A stretch of 16,473 nt of DNA from Nitrososphaerota archaeon. Lineage in GTDB: Archaea; Thermoproteota; Bathyarchaeia; Bathyarchaeales; Bathycorpusculaceae. Shown piece after piece: positions 1-6,835 of this stretch; the first letter of the stretch is position 1, and each line of letters opens with the position of its first letter. The stretch covers positions 1 to 16,473 of the forward strand of contig JAITCR010000105.1 in the NCBI GenBank assembly GCA_031282985.1, read 5' to 3'. Made by a program: the position numbers and the translations under genes. The notes under the pieces were generated by a model. The model searched no databases and was not told where the DNA came from. It worked only from the letters and a program-made list of their open reading frames with translations.

Positions 1-1
1 A

Positions 2-364
2 TCGGTGTTGGTTTGGTGGGCTATAGATCATAATACTGGTGTTTCTTTGGTGTATTGTTTTGGTGTATGGGAACACAGATGTCTTGGGGAGTTACGTTGT
101 TTGTTTGCTCCTTTTAGGATAAGCATTGTTTGTTGTGATGAGAATGTTGTTTATAAAACGCGTATTGCTGAAAGTATTGTAGCGTCTGGTAAGAGAAATG
201 CGCAGTGTATTGAGCGTAAGCATTTGTCTTTACGTATTTGGTGTAGCAGGCTTGTCATGTGAGGTGTTAGGTTTTCAAAATCGTTTCTTATGCATAAAAT
301 CGTTGTTGGACTGGTCATAAACTTTTGGTTCTTCAAAAGACAACTACCCTTTCACTTAACTTAG
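2..364 (+). pseudogene. IS1-family transposase, 3' fragment, broken
   Basis: The frame opens before the window and reads through a WWAIDHNTG motif, then IVCCDE (second catalytic Asp), then GKRNAQCIERKHLSLR (catalytic Glu), in the order and spacing of the C-terminal DDE domain of IS1-family transposases. A TGA at 260-262 interrupts it after CSRLVM. The same frame continues without a shift as GVRFSKSFLMHKIVVGLVINFWFF up to a TAG at 362-364, which matches the usual IS1 C-terminus (FSKS..MH..VIG..IN). The single nonsense codon sits inside otherwise well-conserved sequence, so inactivation looks fairly recent. The first catalytic Asp and the left IS end lie outside the window. Family assignment is by recognised motifs only, without alignment. 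Confidence 0.8.
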
Positions 365-482
365 GACACGTCCAAAAATTTCACACTGCTACCCATTTTG
401 TTGTAACGTTCCTCAGAAAGTAAGGCCTACAGTTCTATAATGAGAGAAAAAGTTATATGTAAACAGGGTGCTAAACATTGTT
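365..482. other. Intergenic: IS1 3' flank and ppiC promoter region
   Basis: No gene is seen. The first part (about 365-394, ending near CACACTGCTACC) probably contains the right end of the IS1-type element, but its partner repeat lies outside the window, so the border cannot be fixed. The second part has AT-rich TATA-like stretches (CTATAATG near 435 and TTATATG near 452) that could drive the parvulin gene, and a GGGTG ribosome-binding stretch at about 466-470. Confidence 0.4.
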
Positions 483-758
483 ATGTCAGCCAAAGTACAT
501 TGTGCCCATATCCTAGTAAAAACTTTAACAGACGCTCAAGCGATAAAAACACGCATAGATAAAGGAGAAGGTTTCTCTGAAATAGCCAAACAAGTATCTC
601 TTTGCCCTTCAAGCAAAAAAGGTGGAGATCTCGGCACTTTTGGCAGAAACCAAATGGTAAAACCTTTTGAAACAGCCGCATTTCAACTTGAAAGAGGCCA
701 AATTTCTGACCCAGTTAAAACAGAATTTGGGTACCACATAATCAAACGTATAGGTTAA
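483..758 (+). CDS. ppiC: Parvulin-type peptidyl-prolyl cis-trans isomerase
   Basis: A 91-residue stand-alone parvulin domain, the usual size of single-domain archaeal and bacterial PpiC. It catalyses cis-trans isomerisation of X-Pro bonds and is presumably cytoplasmic, because no signal peptide or membrane segment is visible. Diagnostic elements in order are AHILVKT near the N-terminus, the acidic helix region with FSEIAKQVSLCPSS, GGDLGTFGRNQMVKPFE in the middle, and the C-terminal FGYHIIKRIG strand. Start: an in-frame ATG lies 5 codons upstream (468), but MSAKVHCAHILV at 483 matches the family N-terminus and has GGGTG about 12 bases upstream. The next gene on the same strand is 79 bases downstream, with an inverted repeat between. 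Parvulins occur mainly in mesophilic archaea, which fits a moderate-temperature host. Confidence 0.9.
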   Translation: MSAKVHCAHILVKTLTDAQAIKTRIDKGEGFSEIAKQVSLCPSSKKGGDLGTFGRNQMVKPFETAAFQLERGQISDPVKTEFGYHIIKRIG

Positions 759-787
759 AAACAGTTTAACAACAACAAACGTTTTTA

Positions 788-804
788 GAGCAAAATAATT
801 GCTC
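788..804. repeat. Perfect 6-bp inverted repeat between ppiC and PAP2 gene
   Basis: GAGCAA (788-793) and TTGCTC (799-804) are separated by AATAA. The repeat lies 29 bases after the ppiC stop and 33 bases before the PAP2 start. It could be a weak RNA hairpin at the end of ppiC or an operator for the PAP2 gene; the sequence alone does not decide. Confidence 0.4.
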
Positions 805-837
805 ATACTAATTAACTATAATTAAAGGGTAAAAAAA

Positions 838-1491
838 TTGAAAACAAACCCGCTACAACAAAATCGAAACAGAGTGGCAGTATGTATTGCCTTCTTTGTT
901 GGGTTTATATTATTTTCAATTTTTAGAGCAAAATTTCAATCGATCGATAATGTGGTTAATCTTTGGACAGCAACTATTCACACAGACACAGCAACCCTTA
1001 TAGCAAAATGTGTCCATTTCGCCCTTGGCACAATCGCAATAGCAGTAGCATCGATAACAATAGCGGGTTTTCTTCTCATAAAAAGCCGTAAAACTCAAAG
1101 TTTACTACTCTTAGCAGCTGTCAGTGGAAACGCCCTGTTTGTTGCAACTATAAAAACTATCACACAAGTTATCAGACCTGAAAATCAGATATTGCATGTC
1201 GCAAGTTTTTCATATCCTAGCGGTCATTGTGCAGGAGCAATTGTTTTTATCGGTTTACTAACTTACTACATTTGGTTAAAATGGGGCAGTGGTCAACGTA
1301 TAAAGATTTTATCTACAGCTATTTTTGGTTTAGTGGTTGCTTTTGTAAGCTTTGACAGGATTTACCTTAACGTTCACTGGTTAAGTGATGTTATAGGCGG
1401 ATGTCTACTTGGCGCGTTTTGGTTGTCATTTTGTGTTATATTTTATGAACGCTTGAAGCGGGATAACAATGTTGACTCCCAAAGTGTATAG
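838..1491 (+). CDS. PAP2-superfamily membrane phosphatase
   Basis: A 217-residue polytopic membrane protein with the three-part PAP2 acid phosphatase signature: KTITQVIRP at 106-114 (KX6RP), PSGH at 127-130, and DRIYLNVHWLSD at 173-184, with the conserved Arg174, nucleophile His180 and supporting Asp184. The usual Ser before the Arg is Asp here. About six hydrophobic segments are visible (near 12-30, 58-80, 88-105, 133-146, 157-172 and 185-204). In archaea such enzymes are thought to dephosphorylate lipid pyrophosphates (dolichyl-PP recycling) or phosphatidic-acid-like lipids; the substrate cannot be told from the sequence. The start is TTG with AAAGGG about 9 bases upstream; no in-frame ATG upstream fits. 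The gene converges with dapL across 97 bases. Confidence 0.88.
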   Translation: MKTNPLQQNRNRVAVCIAFFVGFILFSIFRAKFQSIDNVVNLWTATIHTDTATLIAKCVHFALGTIAIAVASITIAGFLLIKSRKTQSLLLLAAVSGNALFVATIKTITQVIRPENQILHVASFSYPSGHCAGAIVFIGLLTYYIWLKWGSGQRIKILSTAIFGLVVAFVSFDRIYLNVHWLSDVIGGCLLGAFWLSFCVIFYERLKRDNNVDSQSV

Positions 1492-1588
1492 CAATTTTGA
1501 CCAGTCATAAAGGTAGTTTTAGGAGATAAGGTCTTTGTAATGTTTGGTACGTTATCTTCTGTCAGATCAGATGATAGCAAGGTATAGT
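1492..1588. other. Convergent intergenic gap, PAP2 gene / dapL
   Basis: This 97-bp gap separates two converging 3' ends. It has no long T-run on either strand and no RNA gene. A weak imperfect stem (GATAAG near 1523 against GTTATC near 1551) is the only structure seen. Confidence 0.35.
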
Positions 1589-2749
1589 TTAGAAAGCATT
1601 TGTGATGCGGTTGCAGGCTTCTTGGATGCATTCTTTTGGTTGTGTGAAAGTAACGCGTACATACCCTTCGCCGTGTTTACCAAAACCAACACCTGGAGTT
1701 ACAGCGACACCTGCATCAAGCAGTTTGGCTGCAAACTTTATTGAGTCACCTCTGCAGTTAACCCACACGTAGAAGGTAGCTTTTGGAGTTTTACAAGGGT
1801 AACCGATTTTTGTTAGTGTGTTTACGAGGAGGTCACGGCGTTCTTGGAGGATTTGGTTGTTTTTTTGTAAGAATTCTGGTGGATCACGATTTTTGTATAT
1901 GTTTAAGGCTGTTGCTGCGACTTTTTGGGTGTAGACAGGGGGACCAGAGTCAATTTGGGACTTGATTTTTGTTAGTCCAGCGACGAGTTGCTTATTTCCG
2001 ACGGCAAATGCGATACGGTCACCTGTCATGTTGAAGGTTTTGGATAGTGAATTGAATTCTATTGCGACTTCGTCTGCTCCAGGTATTTCAAGTATGCTTG
2101 GAGCTTGATAGTTGTCGTATGTGATTTCTGAGTAGGCATTGTCATAACAGAGGATTATGTTGTTGTCTTTGGCGAAATCAACGGCTTTTTTTAGGAATGC
2201 TTTGTCGGCAGTTGCGGCTGTGGGGTTGTTTGGGTAGTTTAGAAACATTATTCGCACCTTGTCGGGGTTAATTGTGTCTAGGTCTGGTTGGAAGTTGTGG
2301 TTTTCGAGTAGGGGCATTGGTACAGCTATACCATCACAGAGGATTGCGCTTCCGTTGGCGTATACAGGATATGCTGGGTCGGGCACAAGTACCCTATCAC
2401 CAGAGTTGACAAAAGCGCGGGCAATGTTTGCAAGACCCTCTTTTGAACCTAATAAAGCGATAACTTGATCATGTTCAACATCTACGCCAAAACGGTTTTT
2501 ATACCAGATAGATACTGCTTCTCGAAAAACGGGTTCACCTTGACTAAATGAGTAATTGTGATTTTTCAAATCAGAACTCTCTTTAGCAAGTGCTTTGACC
2601 ACAAAATCTGGTGGAGGCAAATCAGGGTCACCAATGCTTAAAGAAATTAAGTCAATTCCTTGGGCTTTTTTTTCTTTTTGAATTTTTTCCATTTCAGCAA
2701 ACAAGTACGGTGGTAACCGCTTAACTCTTTCAGCATATTCAAAGTTCAT
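1589..2749 (-). CDS. dapL: LL-diaminopimelate aminotransferase
   Basis: A 386-residue fold-type I PLP aminotransferase. DapL converts tetrahydrodipicolinate directly to LL-diaminopimelate with glutamate as amino donor, replacing the succinylase/acetylase steps (dapD, dapC, dapE). Visible elements are IDLISLSIGDPDLPPP near 32-47, the LLGSKEG loop at 99-105, YPNNPT at 172-177, the cofactor Asp in CYDNAYSE near 203, and the Schiff-base Lys237 in SLSKTFNMTG. Position 244 after NMTG is Asp where relatives usually carry Trp. Class I aminotransferases are hard to separate by motif; the DapL call rests on the operon, which contains dapA, dapB, dapF and lysA but no other aminotransferase or acylase. 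Start at 2749: GGAG lies 10 bases upstream, inside the last codons of dapF, and only 1 base separates the two genes. A longer frame begins at 2800 inside dapF and is unlikely. Confidence 0.9.
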   Translation of the reverse strand: MNFEYAERVKRLPPYLFAEMEKIQKEKKAQGIDLISLSIGDPDLPPPDFVVKALAKESSDLKNHNYSFSQGEPVFREAVSIWYKNRFGVDVEHDQVIALLGSKEGLANIARAFVNSGDRVLVPDPAYPVYANGSAILCDGIAVPMPLLENHNFQPDLDTINPDKVRIMFLNYPNNPTAATADKAFLKKAVDFAKDNNIILCYDNAYSEITYDNYQAPSILEIPGADEVAIEFNSLSKTFNMTGDRIAFAVGNKQLVAGLTKIKSQIDSGPPVYTQKVAATALNIYKNRDPPEFLQKNNQILQERRDLLVNTLTKIGYPCKTPKATFYVWVNCRGDSIKFAAKLLDAGVAVTPGVGFGKHGEGYVRVTFTQPKECIQEACNRITNAF

Positions 2750-2750
2750 A

Positions 2751-3584
2751 TTAATTTTCTCCACGTATAATTCCTTGATAAACTTTTTCAGCAGCACCAC
2801 TTAAAAACAGATTTTTGTCAACTTCAACCTGCAAGTCTCCACCTAATACGTGAGCAGTGACTTTGTTGCCAACTTTGCCAAGCTTGTTTGCAGCAGCAAC
2901 AGCAGCACATACTCCAGTGCCACAGGCAAGAGTTTCACCACAACCACGTTCCCAAACACGCACCTTAAGCTCGTTTTTTCCTACAACTTGCACAAAACCA
3001 ACATTAATTCGCTTAGGAAACATTTCATGGTTCTCCACAAAAGGACCGATATAGTCAACAGGAGTTTTGTCAACATTTTCAACAAATGTAACACAGTGAG
3101 GATTACCCATAGACAAACAGGTTACACTAAAAATTTCTTCGCCAACAAACAAATCACAATTTATACAAGTACCCTCACCAACCATTGGCAAAAAGTTACG
3201 TTCCCAAATAGGCACACCCATATCAACTTTAACTGACACGACTTCATCACCATTAAGATTTAACCAGATGTTCTTTACGCCAGAGAGAGTTTCAACTTTA
3301 AACTCAGACTTCTTAAAGACACCAGCCTCGTAACAGTATTTACTAAAACACCGAATGCCGTTGCCACACATTTCAGCTTCACTGCCATCAGGGTTGAACA
3401 TTCGCATTTTCACATCAGATACTTTTGAGTTACAAACAAGCAACAACCCGTCTGCACCAACAGAAAAGCGACGCGTACAGAGCTTTTTAGCTAAAATAGA
3501 AGCTTGTTGGTCATCTATCTCTTCGTTTCGATTATCAATAACTATGTAATCATTTCCTAATCCGTGCATTTTCCAAAACTGCAT
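2751..3584 (-). CDS. dapF: Diaminopimelate epimerase
   Basis: A 277-residue cofactor-independent racemase that interconverts LL- and meso-diaminopimelate, the substrate of LysA. Both catalytic cysteines are present in canonical contexts: Cys73 in EMCGNGIRCF and Cys221 in GCGETLACGTGVCAAV. The N-terminus FWKMHGLGNDYIVID and the NPDGSEAEMCGNG block are typical of the family, as is the length. The start ATG follows the lysA stop directly (0-base gap), and its GGTGAG ribosome-binding site lies in the last lysA codons, so the two genes are probably translationally coupled. Confidence 0.97.
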   Translation of the reverse strand: MQFWKMHGLGNDYIVIDNRNEEIDDQQASILAKKLCTRRFSVGADGLLLVCNSKVSDVKMRMFNPDGSEAEMCGNGIRCFSKYCYEAGVFKKSEFKVETLSGVKNIWLNLNGDEVVSVKVDMGVPIWERNFLPMVGEGTCINCDLFVGEEIFSVTCLSMGNPHCVTFVENVDKTPVDYIGPFVENHEMFPKRINVGFVQVVGKNELKVRVWERGCGETLACGTGVCAAVAAANKLGKVGNKVTAHVLGGDLQVEVDKNLFLSGAAEKVYQGIIRGEN

Positions 3585-4877
3585 TTACTCACCCTGCTGT
3601 GCTACCCGTTGACGGGTCAACAAATCTTGAAATTGTTCTCGCTCTCTAACTAATACAGGTTTTCCTTGACGTATCATAACCTCTGCAGCACGTGGACGAG
3701 AATTATACTGAGAACTCATGCTAAAACCATAAGCACCAGCATTAAGAATAGCTAAAACATCACCCTCAACTACCTGCGGCAACTCACGGTCTTTAGCTAA
3801 AACGTCACCTGACTCGCAAAGAGGCCCAACGACATCAAACATTGTAGAATCTTTTGAATTTAGCTTATTTGCCACCAAAATATGATGATAAGAACCATAC
3901 ATAGCTGGACGAATTAACGTGTTAAAACCTGAATCTACACCAACAAATTTACGATAAGGAGTAACCTTTACCGTGTTAACAGTAGTTAACAAAATACTTG
4001 CATCACAAATGATGTACCTACCAGGTTCAATACATAGAAACGGTTTACCTAAACTATACTCTTTTACCTTAGACTTAAACAGTGAAACCACTTTAGAAGT
4101 AAACTCCAACAAGTCCATAGCCTCATCATTTGGATGATAGGGAACACCAAGACCGCCACCTAAATCAATAAAATCAAAAATTATACCTAACTCGTCGTGA
4201 ACCCGCTTAGCGATACCTAAAAATTTCTCCACCGCCTGAACGTATGAGTCAACCTTTAGAATACCAGAACCGATATGCATATGAATACCAAAATGTTCAA
4301 CCCGCGCCTTCTTTGCAGTCGCATACACCTTTAGAACAGCTTCTTCACAGAGACCAAACTTTACTTGTGGTCCAGCGGTAATGCAGTGATCATGGTGACC
4401 ATCACCAACTTCAGGATTAACACGAACAGAAATCGTTGAAGGCACAGCTATTTTGAGTAAACGATCAAGTTCACTTTGGCTATCAATGTTTACTGTAACA
4501 CCTGCATCAACGAGAAATTTAAGCTCATCATTTCGAACACTGACACCTGTGAAAAGAATATGATCAGGCGTAAAACCACTGCTTAACCCCACAAAAACCT
4601 CACCAGGACTAACCGCGTCAAAGTAGGCTCCTTCTGATTGAAGAACTTTTAACACATCCAAGTTAGCGTTAGCCTTGCAGGCATAATAAATTCGCAGGTC
4701 TTTGTATTTGCTCACTATGGCGTTATATAATCGGTTATAGTTTTCACGGATTTGCTTCTCGCTAATCACATAAAGTGGAGTATCATATTTTTGAGCCAAG
4801 TCTTCAACAGAAAAACCGTCAAAGTATAAATTACCTTTACAGTTCTCCAAAGGTTCACAAAGTTTACGTTTAACCAT
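3585..4877 (-). CDS. lysA: Diaminopimelate decarboxylase
   Basis: A 430-residue fold-type III PLP enzyme that decarboxylates meso-diaminopimelate to L-lysine, the last step of the pathway. The PLP-binding lysine is Lys68 in YYACKANANLDVL. HIHMHIGSGI-type sequence appears near 198, DLGGGLGVPY near 245, EPGRYIICDAS near 290, the active-site Cys in GPLCESGDVLA near 354, and NAGAYGFSMSSQYNSRPR near 382-399. The length is normal. The start ATG has GGTG 8 bases upstream, and both sit in a small AT-rich inverted repeat (4876-4896). Asd lies 39 bases upstream and dapF immediately downstream. Confidence 0.97.
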   Translation of the reverse strand: MVKRKLCEPLENCKGNLYFDGFSVEDLAQKYDTPLYVISEKQIRENYNRLYNAIVSKYKDLRIYYACKANANLDVLKVLQSEGAYFDAVSPGEVFVGLSSGFTPDHILFTGVSVRNDELKFLVDAGVTVNIDSQSELDRLLKIAVPSTISVRVNPEVGDGHHDHCITAGPQVKFGLCEEAVLKVYATAKKARVEHFGIHMHIGSGILKVDSYVQAVEKFLGIAKRVHDELGIIFDFIDLGGGLGVPYHPNDEAMDLLEFTSKVVSLFKSKVKEYSLGKPFLCIEPGRYIICDASILLTTVNTVKVTPYRKFVGVDSGFNTLIRPAMYGSYHHILVANKLNSKDSTMFDVVGPLCESGDVLAKDRELPQVVEGDVLAILNAGAYGFSMSSQYNSRPRAAEVMIRQGKPVLVREREQFQDLLTRQRVAQQGE

Positions 4878-4896
4878 TAATTCACACCAAATTAAT
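4876..4896 (-). repeat. Inverted repeat around the lysA start
   Basis: On the minus strand, ATTAATT and AATTAAT form perfect 7-bp arms around a 7-base loop (TGGTGTG) that carries the lysA Shine-Dalgarno GGTG. The second arm includes the first two bases of the ATG. The stem is entirely A/T, so it would be weak at physiological temperature. It could tune lysA translation or be chance in AT-rich DNA. Confidence 0.35.
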
Positions 4897-4916
4897 TATT
4901 ACCATAATAGGAAAAG

Positions 4917-5981
4917 TTAGGCTAAGCCTTTAGAAACGTAGAACTCAGCACTTAAAATTCCACCACCCGCAGCACCCCTAATTGTGTTGTGACCCAAACA
5001 CATATACTTAAAGGTCATAATTGGATCCTTACGTATTCGGCCAACTACAACACTCATACCACAACCTGCATCACGATCAAAACGAGGTTGAGGACGATTC
5101 TTTTCATGCCGCACAACAATAGGATTAACTGGAGCGCTTGGCAACTTTAGTCTCTGAGGCTCGCCCTGAAAATTGGCAAATGCTTCCTCAATTTCATCTA
5201 TAATTGGATCTTGTTCGAGCTTTATGAAAACAGACTCTAAGTGACCGTCCTTAACATTAACACGGTTACAACTTGCACTAAGCTGAAAAATGGCATTTTG
5301 CACATTGCAACCAGCACTATTGTATTTGCCCAAAATTTTGAGCGCTTCTGCTTCCATTTTTTCTTCTTCACCTGAAATAAATGGAACAACATTATCAATA
5401 ATATCCAAAGAAGAAACACCAGGGTAACCTGCACCACTTAACGCCTGCATAGTGGATACCATAACTTGTTTTAAGCCAAACTGCATAAGGGGTTTTAGCG
5501 TAATTGCAAGCTGAATTGTGCTACAATTAGGGTCTGTTGTAATAAAACCCTTCCAGCCGCGTAACTTCTGTTGAATCTTAACCATCTCAGCATGGTCAGG
5601 GTTAACTTCTGGAATAAACAATGGAACGTCTTTGTCCATACGATGAGCACTTGCTTTACTGAAAACTGGATAAAGAGCACCAAAATGAGTCTCCGCTGGA
5701 CCAGCAAGATCACCTGGAAGAGAAGAAAACACTAAATCCACCTCTCCGGCTTGCTCTACAGACTTTACATCAGCATTTACAACAGACATTTCAGCAATTT
5801 CTTCAGGAAGCTCAGTTTCCATAAGCCAAGGACACGCATCCTTGTACTTTTTACCTGCTGACCGCTCTGACGCAGCAAGCACAGATATTTGGAACCAAGG
5901 GTGACCCTGTAATAGTTGTATAAACCGTTGACCAACGGCTCCAGTTGCGCCTAAAATGGCGACTTTACGCTTCATCGACAT
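4917..5981 (-). CDS. asd: Aspartate-semialdehyde dehydrogenase (archaeal/fungal type)
   Basis: A 354-residue enzyme that reduces aspartyl-4-phosphate to aspartate semialdehyde with NADPH, supplying dapA and also the threonine/methionine branch. The N-terminal nucleotide-binding motif GATGAVGQRF covers 11-20. The catalytic thiol is Cys153 in TTDPNCSTIQLA; the active-site His is in DGHLESVFIK near 248. LSGAGYPG and the C-terminal HNTIRGAAGGGILSAEF also fit. The insertions and motif wording match the archaeal/fungal branch rather than the E. coli type. The first ATG is chosen because GAGG stands 8 bases upstream; a second ATG lies two codons in. It sits mid-operon, separated from dapB by a 59-bp gap that holds an 8-bp inverted repeat. 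Confidence 0.96.
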   Translation of the reverse strand: MSMKRKVAILGATGAVGQRFIQLLQGHPWFQISVLAASERSAGKKYKDACPWLMETELPEEIAEMSVVNADVKSVEQAGEVDLVFSSLPGDLAGPAETHFGALYPVFSKASAHRMDKDVPLFIPEVNPDHAEMVKIQQKLRGWKGFITTDPNCSTIQLAITLKPLMQFGLKQVMVSTMQALSGAGYPGVSSLDIIDNVVPFISGEEEKMEAEALKILGKYNSAGCNVQNAIFQLSASCNRVNVKDGHLESVFIKLEQDPIIDEIEEAFANFQGEPQRLKLPSAPVNPIVVRHEKNRPQPRFDRDAGCGMSVVVGRIRKDPIMTFKYMCLGHNTIRGAAGGGILSAEFYVSKGLA

Positions 5982-6005
5982 ATTTTCTTCCTCTGTTCTT
6001 TGTAT

Positions 6006-6028
6006 GTTAACTTGATAAAAAAGTTAAC
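6006..6028 (-). repeat. Perfect 8-bp inverted repeat between dapB and asd
   Basis: GTTAACTT (6006-6013) and AAGTTAAC (6021-6028) are exact reverse complements with a 7-base spacer. A further half-site, AAGTTAAA (6043-6050), overlaps the end of dapB. The repeat lies in the largest gap of the lysine operon, 25 bases before the asd start. It could be an RNA hairpin (partial terminator or processing site separating dapAB from asd-lysA-dapF-dapL) or an operator for an internal promoter. Confidence 0.55.
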
Positions 6029-6040
6029 GGCAAAAACTTG

Positions 6041-6835
6041 CTAAGTTAAACTCAAAACATCAGCCATACTGTATATTTTTGGTGTATTTTGTTTACTTAA
6101 CCATTCAGCTGCGTGAACTGCGCCTTGTGCAAGGACACAACGGGAAAATGCAGTGTGTTCAATTCGTAGCATTTCATGTGGACCTGCAACGGTTAAACTG
6201 TGAATACCAGAAACACCACCTACACGTAGGGAAGTGATTTCCATTTCGTTGGGTTGCCTTGGACTCATGCCATCTCGTCCGGTAACAGTTTTTGTGTAAT
6301 TTCGTATATTTGAAACGATTTCCCCAAGTTTCTTAGCAGTTCCACTTGGAGCATCATTCTTGCCAGTGTGGTGAATTTCATTTATGCTAAAGTCATAGTT
6401 TTGAGGAAACGCTTTGAGCGTATCTATGAGTTTATAGAAAATGTTTACACCTACACTGTAATTTGGAGAGAATACAGCTGGAACTTTGCCGTCTATTGCA
6501 TCTACAATTGCAAGGTTTTGCTCTGAGGTAAATCCTGTGGTGCCAAGAATTATGCGTTTTTTTTGGCTTGCAACTATTGGAATATTTGTCAATTCAGCTG
6601 TGGGACACGTAAAGCTAACGAAGACATCAGCGTTTGAGAGCGCATTTACAAGTTGGTCACTGCTCAAAATTTCTGTATCTTGTTCAGATATTCCCAAATT
6701 TCGAAGAGTTTTACCTACAGCAGGGCTGCTTGAAGATTCTATAGCACCAACAGTTTGAATGCCTTTAGAGAATGCCTCTTGAACTATTGCAACACCCATT
6801 CTTCCCAATACACCTGCAACGCAGAGTTTAAGCAT
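6041..6835 (-). CDS. dapB: 4-hydroxy-tetrahydrodipicolinate reductase
   Basis: A 264-residue NAD(P)H-dependent reductase that makes tetrahydrodipicolinate, the substrate of DapL. The N-terminal dinucleotide-binding loop reads AGVLGRMG (7-14). GTTGF near 98-102 and FSPNYSVGVN near 123 match the family, and the active-site block EIHHTGKNDAPSGTA near 154-168 carries the catalytic His pair and Lys. HSLTVAGPHEMLRIEH follows in the C-terminal substrate domain. The start overlaps the dapA stop by 8 bases, indicating tight coupling. The length is typical of the family. Confidence 0.97.
   Translation of the reverse strand: MLKLCVAGVLGRMGVAIVQEAFSKGIQTVGAIESSSSPAVGKTLRNLGISEQDTEILSSDQLVNALSNADVFVSFTCPTAELTNIPIVASQKKRIILGTTGFTSEQNLAIVDAIDGKVPAVFSPNYSVGVNIFYKLIDTLKAFPQNYDFSINEIHHTGKNDAPSGTAKKLGEIVSNIRNYTKTVTGRDGMSPRQPNEMEITSLRVGGVSGIHSLTVAGPHEMLRIEHTAFSRCVLAQGAVHAAEWLSKQNTPKIYSMADVLSLT

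Noticed and set aside
2850..3236. 128-codon open frame on the plus strand across dapF
   Set aside because: It lies entirely antisense to dapF, whose catalytic motifs are all present; the translation is Thr/Asn-rich with no family resemblance.
5237..5713. Two hydrophobic minus-strand frames inside asd
   Set aside because: They are alternative frames of the asd coding strand; the real frame contains the catalytic Cys and His.
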